NCBI RefSeq assembly: GCF_002443255.2
Contig: NW_019211456.1
Span: 37,393,042 to 37,457,041 of the forward strand
Direction: 5' to 3'
Length of the DNA stretch: 64,000 nucleotides
DNA from: Varroa destructor
Taxonomy: Eukaryota > Arthropoda > Arachnida > Mesostigmata > Varroidae
Shown here: positions 1 to 15,052 of the stretch, piece after piece
How positions within the stretch are numbered: position 1 is the first letter of the stretch
How the letters are laid out: the number at the start of each line of letters is the position of its first letter
Notes under the pieces: model-generated
What the model was told of the DNA's origin: nothing
Database searches by the model: none
Seen by the model: only the letters and a program-made list of their open reading frames with translations
Position numbers and translations under genes: made by a program

Positions 1-1175
1 CTTTTTTTTTGTATGATATCCTGCTGTTACTAGTAATTATTTATAAATTGAAAAGGTGTTTGAGAAATTCTTAACAAAGTAAAGTGAGTATCCCACTTTT
101 CAATTCTCAAATGGATATTACAAAAATGAGTGGTCGTATAAAGGTCAGCGATTTGCTCTAAATGTACATGCTATATTAGTCTTAATAAAGTCGTATCTAC
201 AAAACATGATTATGGTTTTTTATCGGTGGGCGAATAACAGCAGTATAGTCTAGTTCTATCCAATCTAGATAAATTTTGCGTGTTGCCACTAAATCAATAA
301 TTTGGTTACGTGGTACCGTGTCGCTGAATGTCGGCTCGTCAACCTAACCGATCAACTAGACGTAAAAGTTAATAAGATACATTGGTGTGTTGGCCAGGTT
401 CAATTCAAATGTCCATGGTCTAGTGCACAGAACTCCACTCAGTTCCCGTGCACGCCTGAAGCACGTGCAGGGTGCTTCAGAACTAGATATCAGCTCTTTA
501 AATGAAATAATTGAATTTGAATCTTTTTTGAGTGAGACTTTACGACGTTAATAAATAATTTTTCAGTTAAATATCGGAATCTGTGTGAAAGTGACATGAG
601 GGTTATTATTGAAGAAAATAGGCGACTATGCAACTAACGCTATTTCAATGGAGGAGTTTTTAAACCTGAAATTTCGTAACTGAATTCCGGCATAATGTTC
701 GATTTAACGCGAGAAGACCACGCTGCAATACTTTGCAACTAAGCCTTGTTTCAACACTTCGCCAGCGTTATTTATTGGCGTTTGGTGGCGCCAAACAAGA
801 GAGCGGACTTGAACGACGACACGGACCCCGTTATATGTCTTCGACTACAACAAAACGTTTCCGAATACTTAAATTTCGAACCTAAAAAAATACGCGTGAT
901 GCAACTAAGATATACATTAGTTTATTCTTCAACTATTAATTCCTTTATTCCACTACGGTGAGATGGGCATGTAAAGGAGGAATGTAGTTTGCGTTTTTAC
1001 CTGATAATCGAAGCAGAGTTTTTAACACACTCACTTATTTCCAGAAATGACGTGGTTGTTGCCATAAAATGAATAGAGACGCACTATGTGCCATTGGAAA
1101 AATATTCTCTCACCTAGTTCTGTTAATTCCTCAACAAAACTGATATCTAGCTTTTAAGATAACCTGTATAATAAA

Positions 1176-1213
1176 CGACACAGCAGGCTGTATAAATACA
1201 GCCTGCTGTGTCG
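1176..1213. repeat. perfect short inverted repeat
   Basis: Two 18-base arms, CGACACAGCAGGCTGTAT and its exact reverse complement, are separated by only AA. The two-base spacer is too short for a normal microRNA precursor loop, so a cruciform-prone palindrome or the fused ends of a small transposon are easier readings. No gene adjoins it. Confidence 0.85.
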
Positions 1214-2664
1214 CCTACCGCGGCTGTCTTTATTTTCTGAAGAACAATGTAAAATAATGAATTTTTATGTTGAATTAGAATAACTTTATCTGAACTCGTA
1301 CATAAATTCCCGTTCTTTAAGGCATTTGCCGAAGCTTCGATATTTTATTGCAATTTGGCCTCAGTCGATGATACGCTAAGTACCGCAGGCTGTATTGAAG
1401 GGTTTCTTTGTCATTCACGTGGGATAGACATTTTCGGCGCAACTGGCGCAGATTAGAATTAAGCTTTGAAGAACGATTTCTTCGGGGCGTAAGGGTCTCA
1501 GGTGCGTGGCCTTTTAGGGTAGTCTGTGATACCTTCGGTCTAACGAGTATACATGTCGCTGCCAAGGTTGAATGATATATGTTGCCAGGCATATTATTAT
1601 GTCAGCGTGACAAACCAGGTATTTAAATGTGTTAACCAAACTTGTTAGGCTTTCTCTTTATAATTATATTATGTTAAGGCAATACTCATATAGTGCGTAA
1701 TATTTACAGGTCGACACATCCAACAAATAAGATTTAGTTGTGGTCTGAGCTTTACGTAAATGGATGATGTGGAAGGTGTTCGAAATATGTTATGGACCTG
1801 CTAAACACCGAATGCCCTGTCAACTCAAGATAAAAATCTTTAGTATTAAAAGAAAAAGTGACATATAACATAAATACTTAAAAATATTTGAATAGGCTTA
1901 GCAACCTGCATGAAAATAGATTGCCGATCTGCTTTGTTCCGACTGCTCGAGGTGACCGTATGCTTCGACTACTTTGTGGAGCAGAATACTTCTCTTTTTT
2001 GGATGATTGTGAGTGGCAACTTCGTTATTATTCCAATGCGAACACATTGAATTCTCGTTGGTTCCGTTGGTTAGAGAGAAGTGGGAAATTTAGCTTTTAC
2101 TTTTTAAATGGCACGGTCGTACTACGATTTTCCTTGTTAAAGCAACTGTGTGGCAAAGTAGCGGCAAAGCAGCTTATAACTTGTCCGAAAGCAACCGTTC
2201 CAGCAGAAAGGTGAATACTTAAAATGATGAAGTGAGTCAACTTTTAGAAGCTAATCATTCGTAGAATCTGTCGAACAGCTTGTTAAGATAAGAACTCCGC
2301 TCGTCAGGTAGTCATTTTCTAGATATCTTAACCAAAGCTTCAAATGGTTGTAAACAACACGTAGTTGGTTTCAGGCGCAATAATGCCATATTTACATAGA
2401 AAAATTACACTTCTTTCACGAACTTACATTTCCGTGTGGGGTATACTAATGTAAAAGTTGTATGGTGTAGTTTAATTAAGCGTGGGTACTACCAACTCAA
2501 CTAATAAGCTTTGGCGATGTGTTAAATCTAGCGTTCATGTTTCGAACCTATGTCATGTGGAGTAAAAATACTAATAAGTACTGAGTTGAGAGTTTCTACT
2601 ACCGCTGCCAGTCGTGCTGAATGATTATTTTTGCTGGAAATGCTGTACTCTTTGAATGTAAATT

Positions 2665-2750
2665 TTAAGATCAATTTTCATTAAAATTAATTTGATAATT
2701 TTAATAAAATTAATTAATTTTTAATTAAATTAAAATAAATTAATTTTCAG
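2665..2750. repeat. AT-only low-complexity tract
   Basis: The stretch is made almost entirely of short TTAATT, AAATTAA and TTTTAAT words with hardly a G or C. It looks like low-complexity sequence rather than a phased tandem repeat. No function can be read from it. Confidence 0.7.
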
Positions 2751-5700
2751 GCTAAGCCGTTTCACAATTGTATGTCATGCCTGAATTAATTTGGTTTTTT
2801 ATTGCTACATATGTGCTATGTCAGTGTAGTACCTGCGCAACCCATAGCCTGGATGATTCATACTTTTACTTGTGCCTAATATTATCCTGAGGATAAAGAC
2901 CATAAAGTTTTTAGATATTGTTATGTGTTAGCTTCGCTAAACGGATGTATCTCTTAGCTTCCCTTAAACGCTCCTAATCACGAAGGCCCTGTGCATGCCA
3001 TTCCAGAATTGTCTCCTGAAAGCGGCATTTGACCTGGAAAAGCTACCGCGTTTACAGTGGGCGTTACCTGCGCGTTCTACGCGAGCGCAGCAATATATAT
3101 GTTTGAACAGTTTGTTTTTCCACGCAAAAATATGAGCAAAAGTCACATACGAAGGGCCTCCATAGAAAGTGAATGACGCATTTCAGCACAGGGCTGGATC
3201 TATTCGCTGTCAAGTGAGTTCGAGTGAATATATATAGGTTTTGAGCAATTACAGTGTGCTCTAGGCGCAAGATCAGTGAACTTTACGGGCAAACCTTCCC
3301 TTAGTTTTTCCAGTTTAGTCATACTTATGTTCGATCTTTTATGCAACATCAACTGCTGTTGCATTGTTTTTATGTATGTATTGCTCGTAAACTTCATATT
3401 AATTTATACAGGGTTTTAGTTCGCTTTGGCTAAACTTCAGTTGACTTGAACATGACACGATCACAACCTATTTATGCATTTGCAGAAGCAATTTTGCTAG
3501 CTAACATAAAAAGAATACAAATACATTTAGAGTTCAAGGTATGCACGTTAAGTGAACACGTGCTTTAATGAAGTACTGCGTCGCGTTGTCACAAATTTTT
3601 AATTATCCAAATGATACGCTAATTGCTAGCTAAGCAAAGCACAATAAGTAATTTTCAGCCTGGCGTTCCCATTCTTTTTGTTCAAAGATTTAATGATGGT
3701 GGTGACGCCACAACCTTGGTCACAAAAATTTTTTTGAGACTTCCGCGGTCGATATTTCTCGATTGATACACATTTTCAGCAGTATTTTTGCCCCTCAGTT
3801 TCATCGCCTAACAGGGGTATGTATTGCTCTTAATATTCAGCCGTATGTCGACTTTACACTTTGGGTGCGACAGATCCGCCCCACAGGTTGCATTCACTAA
3901 TAAAACAAATGTGTTCCTGCCAATTGGTACTTTGCTATACACACCACATACTATGGTTTTGTTATTGTCCGCTGTAGATCATACTTCGGAGCGCGGTTAT
4001 ATGAAAGCTTAAAGTTTATTAAGCAAAGAATATATGAGTCCTCAAAGAAAATGTACAGACATTTCAAATCATCTGCCTTCGTTTTTTCGTATTCGTCTGT
4101 GAAACAGTTTCAGTGATACCATCATAAAATTGATGGGTTAGCAACGATTTGTTACTACATAGCTCTCCTAAGGCGTCACAGCATCGTTGACATTGCGGCT
4201 CAAACAGGATTTCATAGAAAACAGTCGTGTTTTCATACGTTTTCCAGTTTTAATTTATACTAGAATCAGTTACGGCCGGCAATTGAATCGTCTTATCGGC
4301 CATGATACGTATGAAAGCACTCCATCATCGTATGCTGATAAATAACTTTCTAATCTCAATGTCTGCGTAGCTGTTAATAGCTAAGGAAAATAAGGGGACA
4401 AATCGGGTATCCGGGAAACGAACACATGTCCGAGAAACGTTTCTCTGAGATTTAAGCAAGACATAATTAATTAGTTTGATATTACTTATTATCTCTTTAA
4501 ACAATCCATTCCCGTTTCATAAAGCATATTCGAGAACAAATCGATCGAGGAGACCTAAATCGGTGAAACTATCACATAGGAATCCGTATATATAGAAAAC
4601 GTGCTAGAACATGTATACATGATTAGGCAAAACAGTATTATCAATACTGAAATAGTCAATAAAAGTAGGCTGATACTGAGTTGAAACCCTCATGTTTGAT
4701 ATTTTCCCAAATGAAGACACATCTGGAAGCTAAAACTCGATGGCTGTCGATGCCAAAAAAGCAAGATCCTATTTCGATATACATATTAGCTTAGGTGCAA
4801 GCACAACAAGTACGAAAACTTAAAGCCCTCATAGCCGCACAGTGTGTGTGCTCGAACCCGGTTCTACCCATCCAAAGGTGTAGGGCAACATGTTAAGGCA
4901 TCCTTAACAATTGAGAAACTATTACAACAAGGCCACGATTCAATACGGTCATCACTTTACTGGATAGCCCTTGCTTAAGGTGACCGCTGAATATAATGCC
5001 GTTAGTCGAGAGAGCTACCTGCTAACCGTATAAGTGCAGGTAGAGTTGGCATGATGCACGTGCCGGCAAATGTATGCGTGTATGAACCGTGCAGGTTAAT
5101 GACCGTGGCAGGAAGGGCACAGGAGCGCCGTCGGATGGTAGCCGTTGAATTAAGAGATGGATCCAGGGAGAACACACTGGTATACGCGCTAAGTCGCCTA
5201 TAATGCTTTATATGCTTCTGCCCATAATAAATCAGAGTCTTCGTTCGTAGGTAAAGTAGTACCCAAGTTTTCTGTTTACCGTGGTCCCGACATATATGTA
5301 CACGGCACCTTTCCGGTAAAAATATCGAGAATGGCGACTTTCGTCAGTATGATTCACACTGTATATAGTAGAATTAAAAAAAAAAACAATAAAGTAATAC
5401 AAGCGGTTCAAGTTCCAGCATTTAAACTTCAAAGTACTCTGGTAATTTACCGCAGACGACCTAACTTTGGTAGCGTACACTTTTTAGGATGGCAAAGCCT
5501 TATTGAATATCACAGTAAAAGTAAAGCGCACAGATAGACAAGAGTGCAACAGTAATTGCTTTAAGGAGCAAGTTTGGGCCTGCGCGGCGGTGCAAATTAA
5601 AAAAAAAAGAAAACGAAGAAAAAGAATTCATACAAATACCATGGAACCATGTTGAGAAGAATCACGTTTATCACTCGGAACATGAAAGTTTATGGATTAG

Positions 5701-8700
5701 AAGTCCGCTAAAGCACTTTTGAGCATACCCCGCTGAGGTGAGCATGTAACAGGCTAGAGACATCGAAAGAAATAGAAGATTTTAGCGAGACCAGTCTAAC
5801 CTATAAAACTTGGTGACGATAATGTTACAAGATGCCATTACAATGAACGGGTTGAGTTCCGAGAATATCACGATACTTCGCTTTAAAGATGACTGGCAAA
5901 CGGATTACAATAGGGAGTTTTCGGAAAACCGGAGGCCTAAAACAGAATTAGATTATTTGGGAGATCAATCGTGTTAACATCGAGCGACGTCTGGATGAGT
6001 GGTATATAGCAGTCAACTGGAAAGTGTCGAAAGAAGCGATACTGTCAACTAGACAATATGAGTAAAAAAACCATCGAAAGACAGACGTTATACATATTCT
6101 CAATGAGAAGAAAGACGTGCGTCTAAGACCTGCAAAAGAAGCTAAGTGCCGGCACACGGAGCAATGCTACACATAAGAAAATTCCATTAAGATTTCGAAT
6201 CCAATATTCAAAACGAATTGTGTCAAGCATCGATAGAGTCGAAAATAAAAACGCAAGACTAACCCGTTGTCATTCCAAATCCTGATATCCAAATTATCTG
6301 CAATTCTCACCCCCCGTTGTTTTCGATGAAGGGTGCGACCGTCACATAGGAGAATGATGTTATGTCAGACTGTTTATATATTACATTGATCCTAGTGCTA
6401 AACAATACACGTGTCAAAAATGACGAGCTCCTAAGCCTTTTGTTAAGCAGTCAGGGGTTCACTTAGTTCCATATAAGGTTATATGCCTTTTAATTCTATC
6501 AACGTTCCTGCTACTACTAAAAAGAAGTTTGTAAATGTGCTATCGAATCGTAGCGATCGGTAGCCCGCGCTATTCACGTACAATTAAGAGACGCTTGACG
6601 TGGCCTGTGTTAAGGTAAGGCTCAGGTTGCTGTTACATTATCGGCCCTACAGGTCGGCGTTACGTTAACGGATTGGCATCAGGACTTCATCAGCAACAAG
6701 AAGCGTTGCATACATAATCTGGTATCATGGTATCGGCAACGAATAAGATCGTCCTCAAACTAACATTTTGCTAAGAGCAAAAATACTAGCGAATGGTAGC
6801 ATAATAAAGTCCTCAGGTTTTAACCTCTATTTGAGCCACCGCGGCCATAACGTTTCAAGATTTGCATCCGTGCTTTCTGCACGAAACGAACCGTGCATCT
6901 ATGCCGCGATTTTAACCTAGACAACAACGTGTCCCAAAGATTATCAGACACTTACTTTACCCACTAAGCTATCGCGGAACTTCCCAGTCTTATCGTAGCT
7001 ATATTAGATTGTACTCTTCGCTCTAAACTCCCTTATACAGTTTCATATAATTGTTTATTCGAATATCCACAAAAATAACATGAAGGGAGTCTTTTAAGAG
7101 TGTACCCATTCACAAATATCATTTTCATTCAATATCGTGCTGATATTTTGATGTATCCCAAAAAGACCAACAGTTAATTTCGGTGATGAACAGATTGTTT
7201 TTTTTTCAGATCTACATTATCACTATCTATGTTCAACCTATAAGATGCCTTCAACTGAAAAATACAAAGCGTTGTTTCTAACTGAAATACATACACTGTG
7301 TCGGCATGCACTTTCAGTGATGCGACATTATACCATGTGAGGCAGGGAACGGACCTGTAAACGCTGATTACGATAGCGGGCTGTTCTTGTTTTTTTAGTT
7401 AAACGCATATAGGATCGAATCAACAGCTGCACCATTATGGCGACGGCACAATAACAGCGGTCCGTAGAAAAACACCGGAACAAATAATTCCATCTAGTTG
7501 CTTGCTTCAAACTACGTTACCAAGCACAGCTATTGGCCATGTAATTTTGTAGTGTAATGTAAATGAGAAAAAAATTGGCCATATAAAAATTGACCCGACT
7601 CATTTTTACCAGTCCAAAATTATGCACTAGCATTGACTGCTGATTGTAAAAATGTATGCATTTTGTTGCATTCGATGTAAACGGAATCCTGAATGATAAC
7701 AGCTGTATGTTTGATTTGAACAATTAAATAAATTAATAAAGCAGTTTCTTGCCGTCTTCTTGGATTTTTTTACGTCAAAGTATAGCATTATTCCCTAATT
7801 TTACATTTTTGCGTAACATTACGTACACTTATACATATAGATATATTTTCTATGAATCATACATTTAATTCGCCATTAATGATACAAATGTTTAATCATA
7901 GATAGGAAAAGGATGCAATCGACAAGCTAACCACGGCGGATTATAGATTTCTTTGACTAGCTTCCAACTGTGCACGCAGAATGTTTCTTTTTGCCTACTT
8001 GCTACTTTTATTTTCTGCCTCCATATAGTATATATATAGTATACGTACAAGGGAGCAGAAGTCTCCTAACACTTTGGTCCTAATCTTTTACTAACTTTTT
8101 TTATTTTCATTTTTAGCCTTCTACAACTTCGATAACAGTTCCACTAACAGCTCTTTCTTCACAAGTAACTTCCCCTCACCTCATTCTGTAACTTAATCAT
8201 ATATATATATAATTAAACGAATTATATATTTCAATTGGCAAACATCAGATACCACTAAACTTATACGAGAAAAAACAAATAAATAGCTTAAAAATACAGA
8301 AAAAGTAGTCGACAACTAACCTTCGCTAATTTAACACATCAATGTATTAAATTTGTTCAGTTAGTTTGTACTGAATCGGTCGAACTAATGAAACAAACGA
8401 CGCTAAATAGACGTCTCGAATATGTCGTTATTTTACCCGAATATTTTGCATTCCCGAGTTCTGTAAGTTTATTGCGTACACATATATGACCACGACGAAG
8501 ATAACGATTCACGCAAATAGCGAAATCCCACATCCCACACATATTAGATTCCACACACAATAGATCCCACACCCACACACATTAGAAATGGTAAAGTGCA
8601 TAGATTTTTTTCTTCTGCGAATATCTCATAAGTAATCAAAGCAAGAGCCTGAGTATAACAGAATGGTTTCGTAAAACGTAATACATCCTCGGTCACAAGG

Positions 8701-11700
8701 TCTGGTGTTGTTTGCATTGAGCGTGTCGCTCTTGTGCTACCCTATTATGATTAGATTGGTTTTTGAATACATGTCGTCAGAAAGAAGGCTCTAAACCACA
8801 CAAAGCAATGAAAACATCACTCACGTAATACTACTGCTATCACTAATAAAATCCGCAAAGCAAATACTAGTTTCCGGCGAAAGGTGCACCACAGACTGCC
8901 GGAGTTCTTCGAAATTAAATGAATGAAGTGAAGTATCACACTGACGGTACGCATAATCTCGCATGCGCATGTAGAACCAAAAATTGAAATAAGTTTAAAC
9001 TTGAGGTCCAAGAGAATTGAAAAGAAACCCATTTACCCTATTTTTTTAATTATTCTATTTTTAATAGTAACCCATTTGGTGCCTTTCAGGCTCGAGAACA
9101 TCTTTCGGAAACTACCCGTATAATCGACCCAGGCTTCTAGGTTTGTTTTATAGTGAACAAACCAACACAGCCGCCCCAGCTTAGGGGTCTCAAGGGCAAT
9201 TATGTGTGTTTGGGGCGTCATCTGCTCCAGGGTGTCATATTCACTCTTGCACTGCGTTTGTTCGCCAACGTTCAACTCTTTCGCATACATCTTTGGCATA
9301 GTGATATTTATCGATATGGTAGGCCACTGATCTACTCCACCGCGGTCCTAGCGTAGCAGGACCGGAGTTGCTAATCTGCTGATGTTTAAACTCGTTGGCC
9401 TGTTATTAATAAATAACAACAAATTGCAGCCAATGAAGTCCTACTTCTTGATCTTGTTTGTTACATGTAGTAAAACTAAGTCACGTTTGTTTCGATATGG
9501 GGATTTGATCATGTAGGTTTAGTTTCTTTTAGCTTCTTACTTGTCTTATTGTGTAAGGCATATTTCACAATGCCCGATATAATGGTACGCATGGTTTAGA
9601 AAAATATGATGGAAAGGAGTCAAATTATATATATACCTACCGTTAACGAATCCGAACTAGCGTCGTATTAGTTTTTTTTACTCTTTTGAAAAAAAAACCC
9701 TAACTTGTAGATATAATAATAATAAGAAGCCTTAGATGAAATCGCAGACGAAATTCGCCAATGAAATTTGGTTTATTTTTCTTCGTTTTGCTTCATTTTT
9801 CTTCATATTTAATGGATTGGAATAGAAACAGTATACGAATGGAACACAAATTAGAGAGTGTGCATAAATTTTCACCTTGCAAATTTAAAGTACACGTTAT
9901 TTTTGAACTAGTTCACTTGTTCTTTCACTTTTCTAGGGACGTTATACATTAGTATATAATATCTCGTATAAGGGGCAATAAGAGTATTCCACACGGCGCT
10001 GAAACATTACAAGGTATGAGTAAAATTTGCCCTAATACAGATAGCACAACGACATAGAAGCGGTTGAAGTAAATTGAAATCCGACACTGATCAAATATTT
10101 TTTCATGTGAATATTATCCGTGAATGATGTGGCCATTAATAAAATTGTATACTATCACTTGATAAACCTTCCGTATTTTTGTTTAGATCTTATACACAAT
10201 GGCCGGGATAGTTATAATACAAATTTTTGGCAATACAGTGAATATCGAAAAACGCTTTAAGGCAAAACCTGCCGAAGTATTTTTTCTGTTTACTGGATAA
10301 ACTATAACCAGCCCTCACCATCGTATTTTTAATTGATGTTGAGCCCGTGATTACCCTCGGCAGACAGCGTCTGAATTCTGCTGAAAATACTGCCTATTAA
10401 GAAATACTTTGATGATCACTAGTGATACTTAACAGAATGCTTGTTACTAGATTTCTCAAGATTTGCCTAATGAAGTTAACGAGAACGTCGAGGTTTTTCT
10501 CGATGCGAATCACCGCGCTGCCACACGTAATGCCTTACGATGGCTTATTAGCAGACTAAAGTCTGCATTTATTAGGAAATAGTTTCTATTACTTTCGAAA
10601 AGCATACGGCCCGTTAGATGAGCCAGCTATGATCGATACAATGGTGACAATTTGGCAAAACGCGCGGCTACTTCAAGCGGAAGACAAAACAATGAAACAG
10701 TGAAAAGAAATAGCATGATTTTATGAGGCATTTGTGATTCCCTTAAAAAACCAGCGATATTCATGCTCAGAAATTTGCATTAAAGTGTATTGGCTTACAA
10801 AGGCAATCAAGCCTAAGCGTCGTCTATAATCTTACGAATGTAATCAGTGCAACATAAAGTTAAAAAAAATTGCTCGAGCAACGCTAGCGGCTGAAATTTC
10901 TTAATGGAAACGATGGACGAGAAAAGATCTGTACACGATATGTAGTAGAATGGATTCGGCTCGACGCAGCAATATCTTTCGAGTCGAACGCCGTTCCCAC
11001 AAACTGTCGAGACACTACTCATCGCAAGATGGTCTTGTGCGGCAGATCAAACTACGATGCAGGCGCCGATGGCGAGATCTTTCTATCAAGAACGGTGCGA
11101 TGGTTAACCTTGCATCGATCATTATAAGCGAATAAAATCGACCGGAAGGAATTCATCGTCAAATACGTCCATAATATAAAATCTTTTATGTAGCACGTAC
11201 TTGAAAAGTTCGTGGTCGACTTCTCGATCAATAAATGTCGAAGACTGAGTCGGGATAAATTGTGCCCCGAGAAATTCGAGAGCATAAACTAGTTTTACAT
11301 CGCACGTAATCAATGACACGCCCATACACTTTAAATGAATTCATATTTAGTGTAGGCCGGCCCACAAGTACTAGATGCGAGCTAGTTACAGAACTCATGT
11401 TAGTAAACAAGTTCTGTATGAAGACACTCGGTTTGCTTAGGGTATATGGAGTACTTACCCAGTACGACAAATTTTTACTTTGTGCCACTAAGAAACATAC
11501 ATGTGTGAAAAATCAGATCAACCTAAATCGCTTACTGAAACGCAATACGTTGTGAAAATTCCTTCGCAATTCAACCCAGGACCGTTTCACTGATACCCAA
11601 AAAGTTCAAAGTTCAAAGAACTATCTATAAGGTTAGCACAGGTTACATCATCTAGAAACAGGCTGCTATCTTTGGTAGATAATGACATATATGGGTTGCT

Positions 11701-12696
11701 GAATAGGTTGTCACTTTGTTTCTCTCATTCATCATTAAATTTCCATAGACAATTCGGTTCCGTGGGAGTTTTACTTACCATTCCCGATGCAAATCACACT
11801 TAATTTAAAATTCATAGTTACCACATTAACGCAATTCGTTCTTGAAAGTAACTTTGCTCAAAGTGAATGTCATATTTGTTGCTTCTGTAGAATATCTATT
11901 CTACGAGACAGAATACAGGAGTGTCAACAGGTGCGCCAATCCGATTATTCTTTCAAGCTTAACAAACTAAAAAACGTTATATGGGCAAAAAGATATGAAG
12001 ACATAGATGATATTTACGATGAAGAGACGTACCCGTCCGAGAACTCGAAACATCCTGGCATTAACCGATGATCTGGCACGAGATAATAAATATATTGACT
12101 TTTAAAGTACCGTTCGTTCGCTCACTGCTGTGCTTGAGGTGCGCTGTTTGTTCAGTTCGCCATCGGAATAATTTCGAATCATGTGTACTACTCTTTATAG
12201 CCGATATCTCCGCAATCCTGTTCAAACTTGGGGTGATTTCTTGCCTAGACACCTATACCAAAAATAGTTATCAAAACATTTGGATGCAAAAACAAAGCTG
12301 AATTCAATCTCCATAATGAATAAAATGTACACGTTTCTCTATTTAGAAATAATGCGCGTTCTCTTTAATGGATCCAACCGTTAACTTTTGCGCGAGATAA
12401 AGTAGGCTCTACGACCATACTGAGAAACGCAGGTTGTTATATATAGTTAGTTGGCTTTAAGATTTATTTATTTCACATTTAAAATCAACGATTTTTGTTA
12501 CGCTATCCAATTGTGCCCTTTCTGACCACTGCAGTTCGTTCGAAAACTACTCGGATAGAGTTATTTTTCGCTTGTCTGTATATCTGCATCCTGTGTGCTA
12601 TTATTTGAGGTTGGAGCACGGGAGTAGGAAAAAAATTCAAGCTTTTATTGGACTTATTTGAAATAACGGATCAATTAATAATATTTTTGTACGGAA

Positions 12697-12710
12697 TTTT
12701 CGCGCGCGAA
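12697..12710. promoter_or_regulatory. E2F-like palindromic site upstream of thymidylate synthase
   Basis: TTTTCGCGCGCGAA contains a 12-bp perfect palindrome (TTCGCGCGCGAA) and matches the E2F/DP core TTTSGCGC in both orientations. It ends 36 bp before the proposed ATG of thymidylate synthase, which is a known E2F-controlled S-phase gene in animals. The match and its place are seen. Binding is inferred. Confidence 0.5.
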
Positions 12711-12746
12711 GATCGTAATAGACTCAAAAACGTTCCAAAAGGCACC

Positions 12747-15052
<2,306 letters not shown>

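Larger units (their letters stand above)
1..12696. other. intergenic region, no gene supported
   Basis: I see no gene here that I can support. The open frames are all short (about 110 codons or fewer), unlike any family I know, and not flanked by convincing splice sites in a consistent phase. The longest, on the plus strand at 1888-2214 and 11787-12071, look like chance frames. What can be seen is an 18-bp-arm inverted repeat at 1176-1213, an extremely AT-rich low-complexity patch near 2665-2750, and scattered short A or AT runs. Unrecognised first exons, non-coding RNAs or decayed transposons could be hidden here. Confidence 0.5.

Noticed and set aside
1888..2214. 108-codon plus-strand frame, the longest in the first 12 kb
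   Set aside because: It has no family resemblance and begins without a convincing start or acceptor. A frame of this length is expected by chance in a region of this size.
11787..12071. 94-codon frame upstream of thymidylate synthase with an acidic C-terminus
   Set aside because: There is no recognisable domain, no supporting splice sites, and AT-biased composition like the surrounding DNA.
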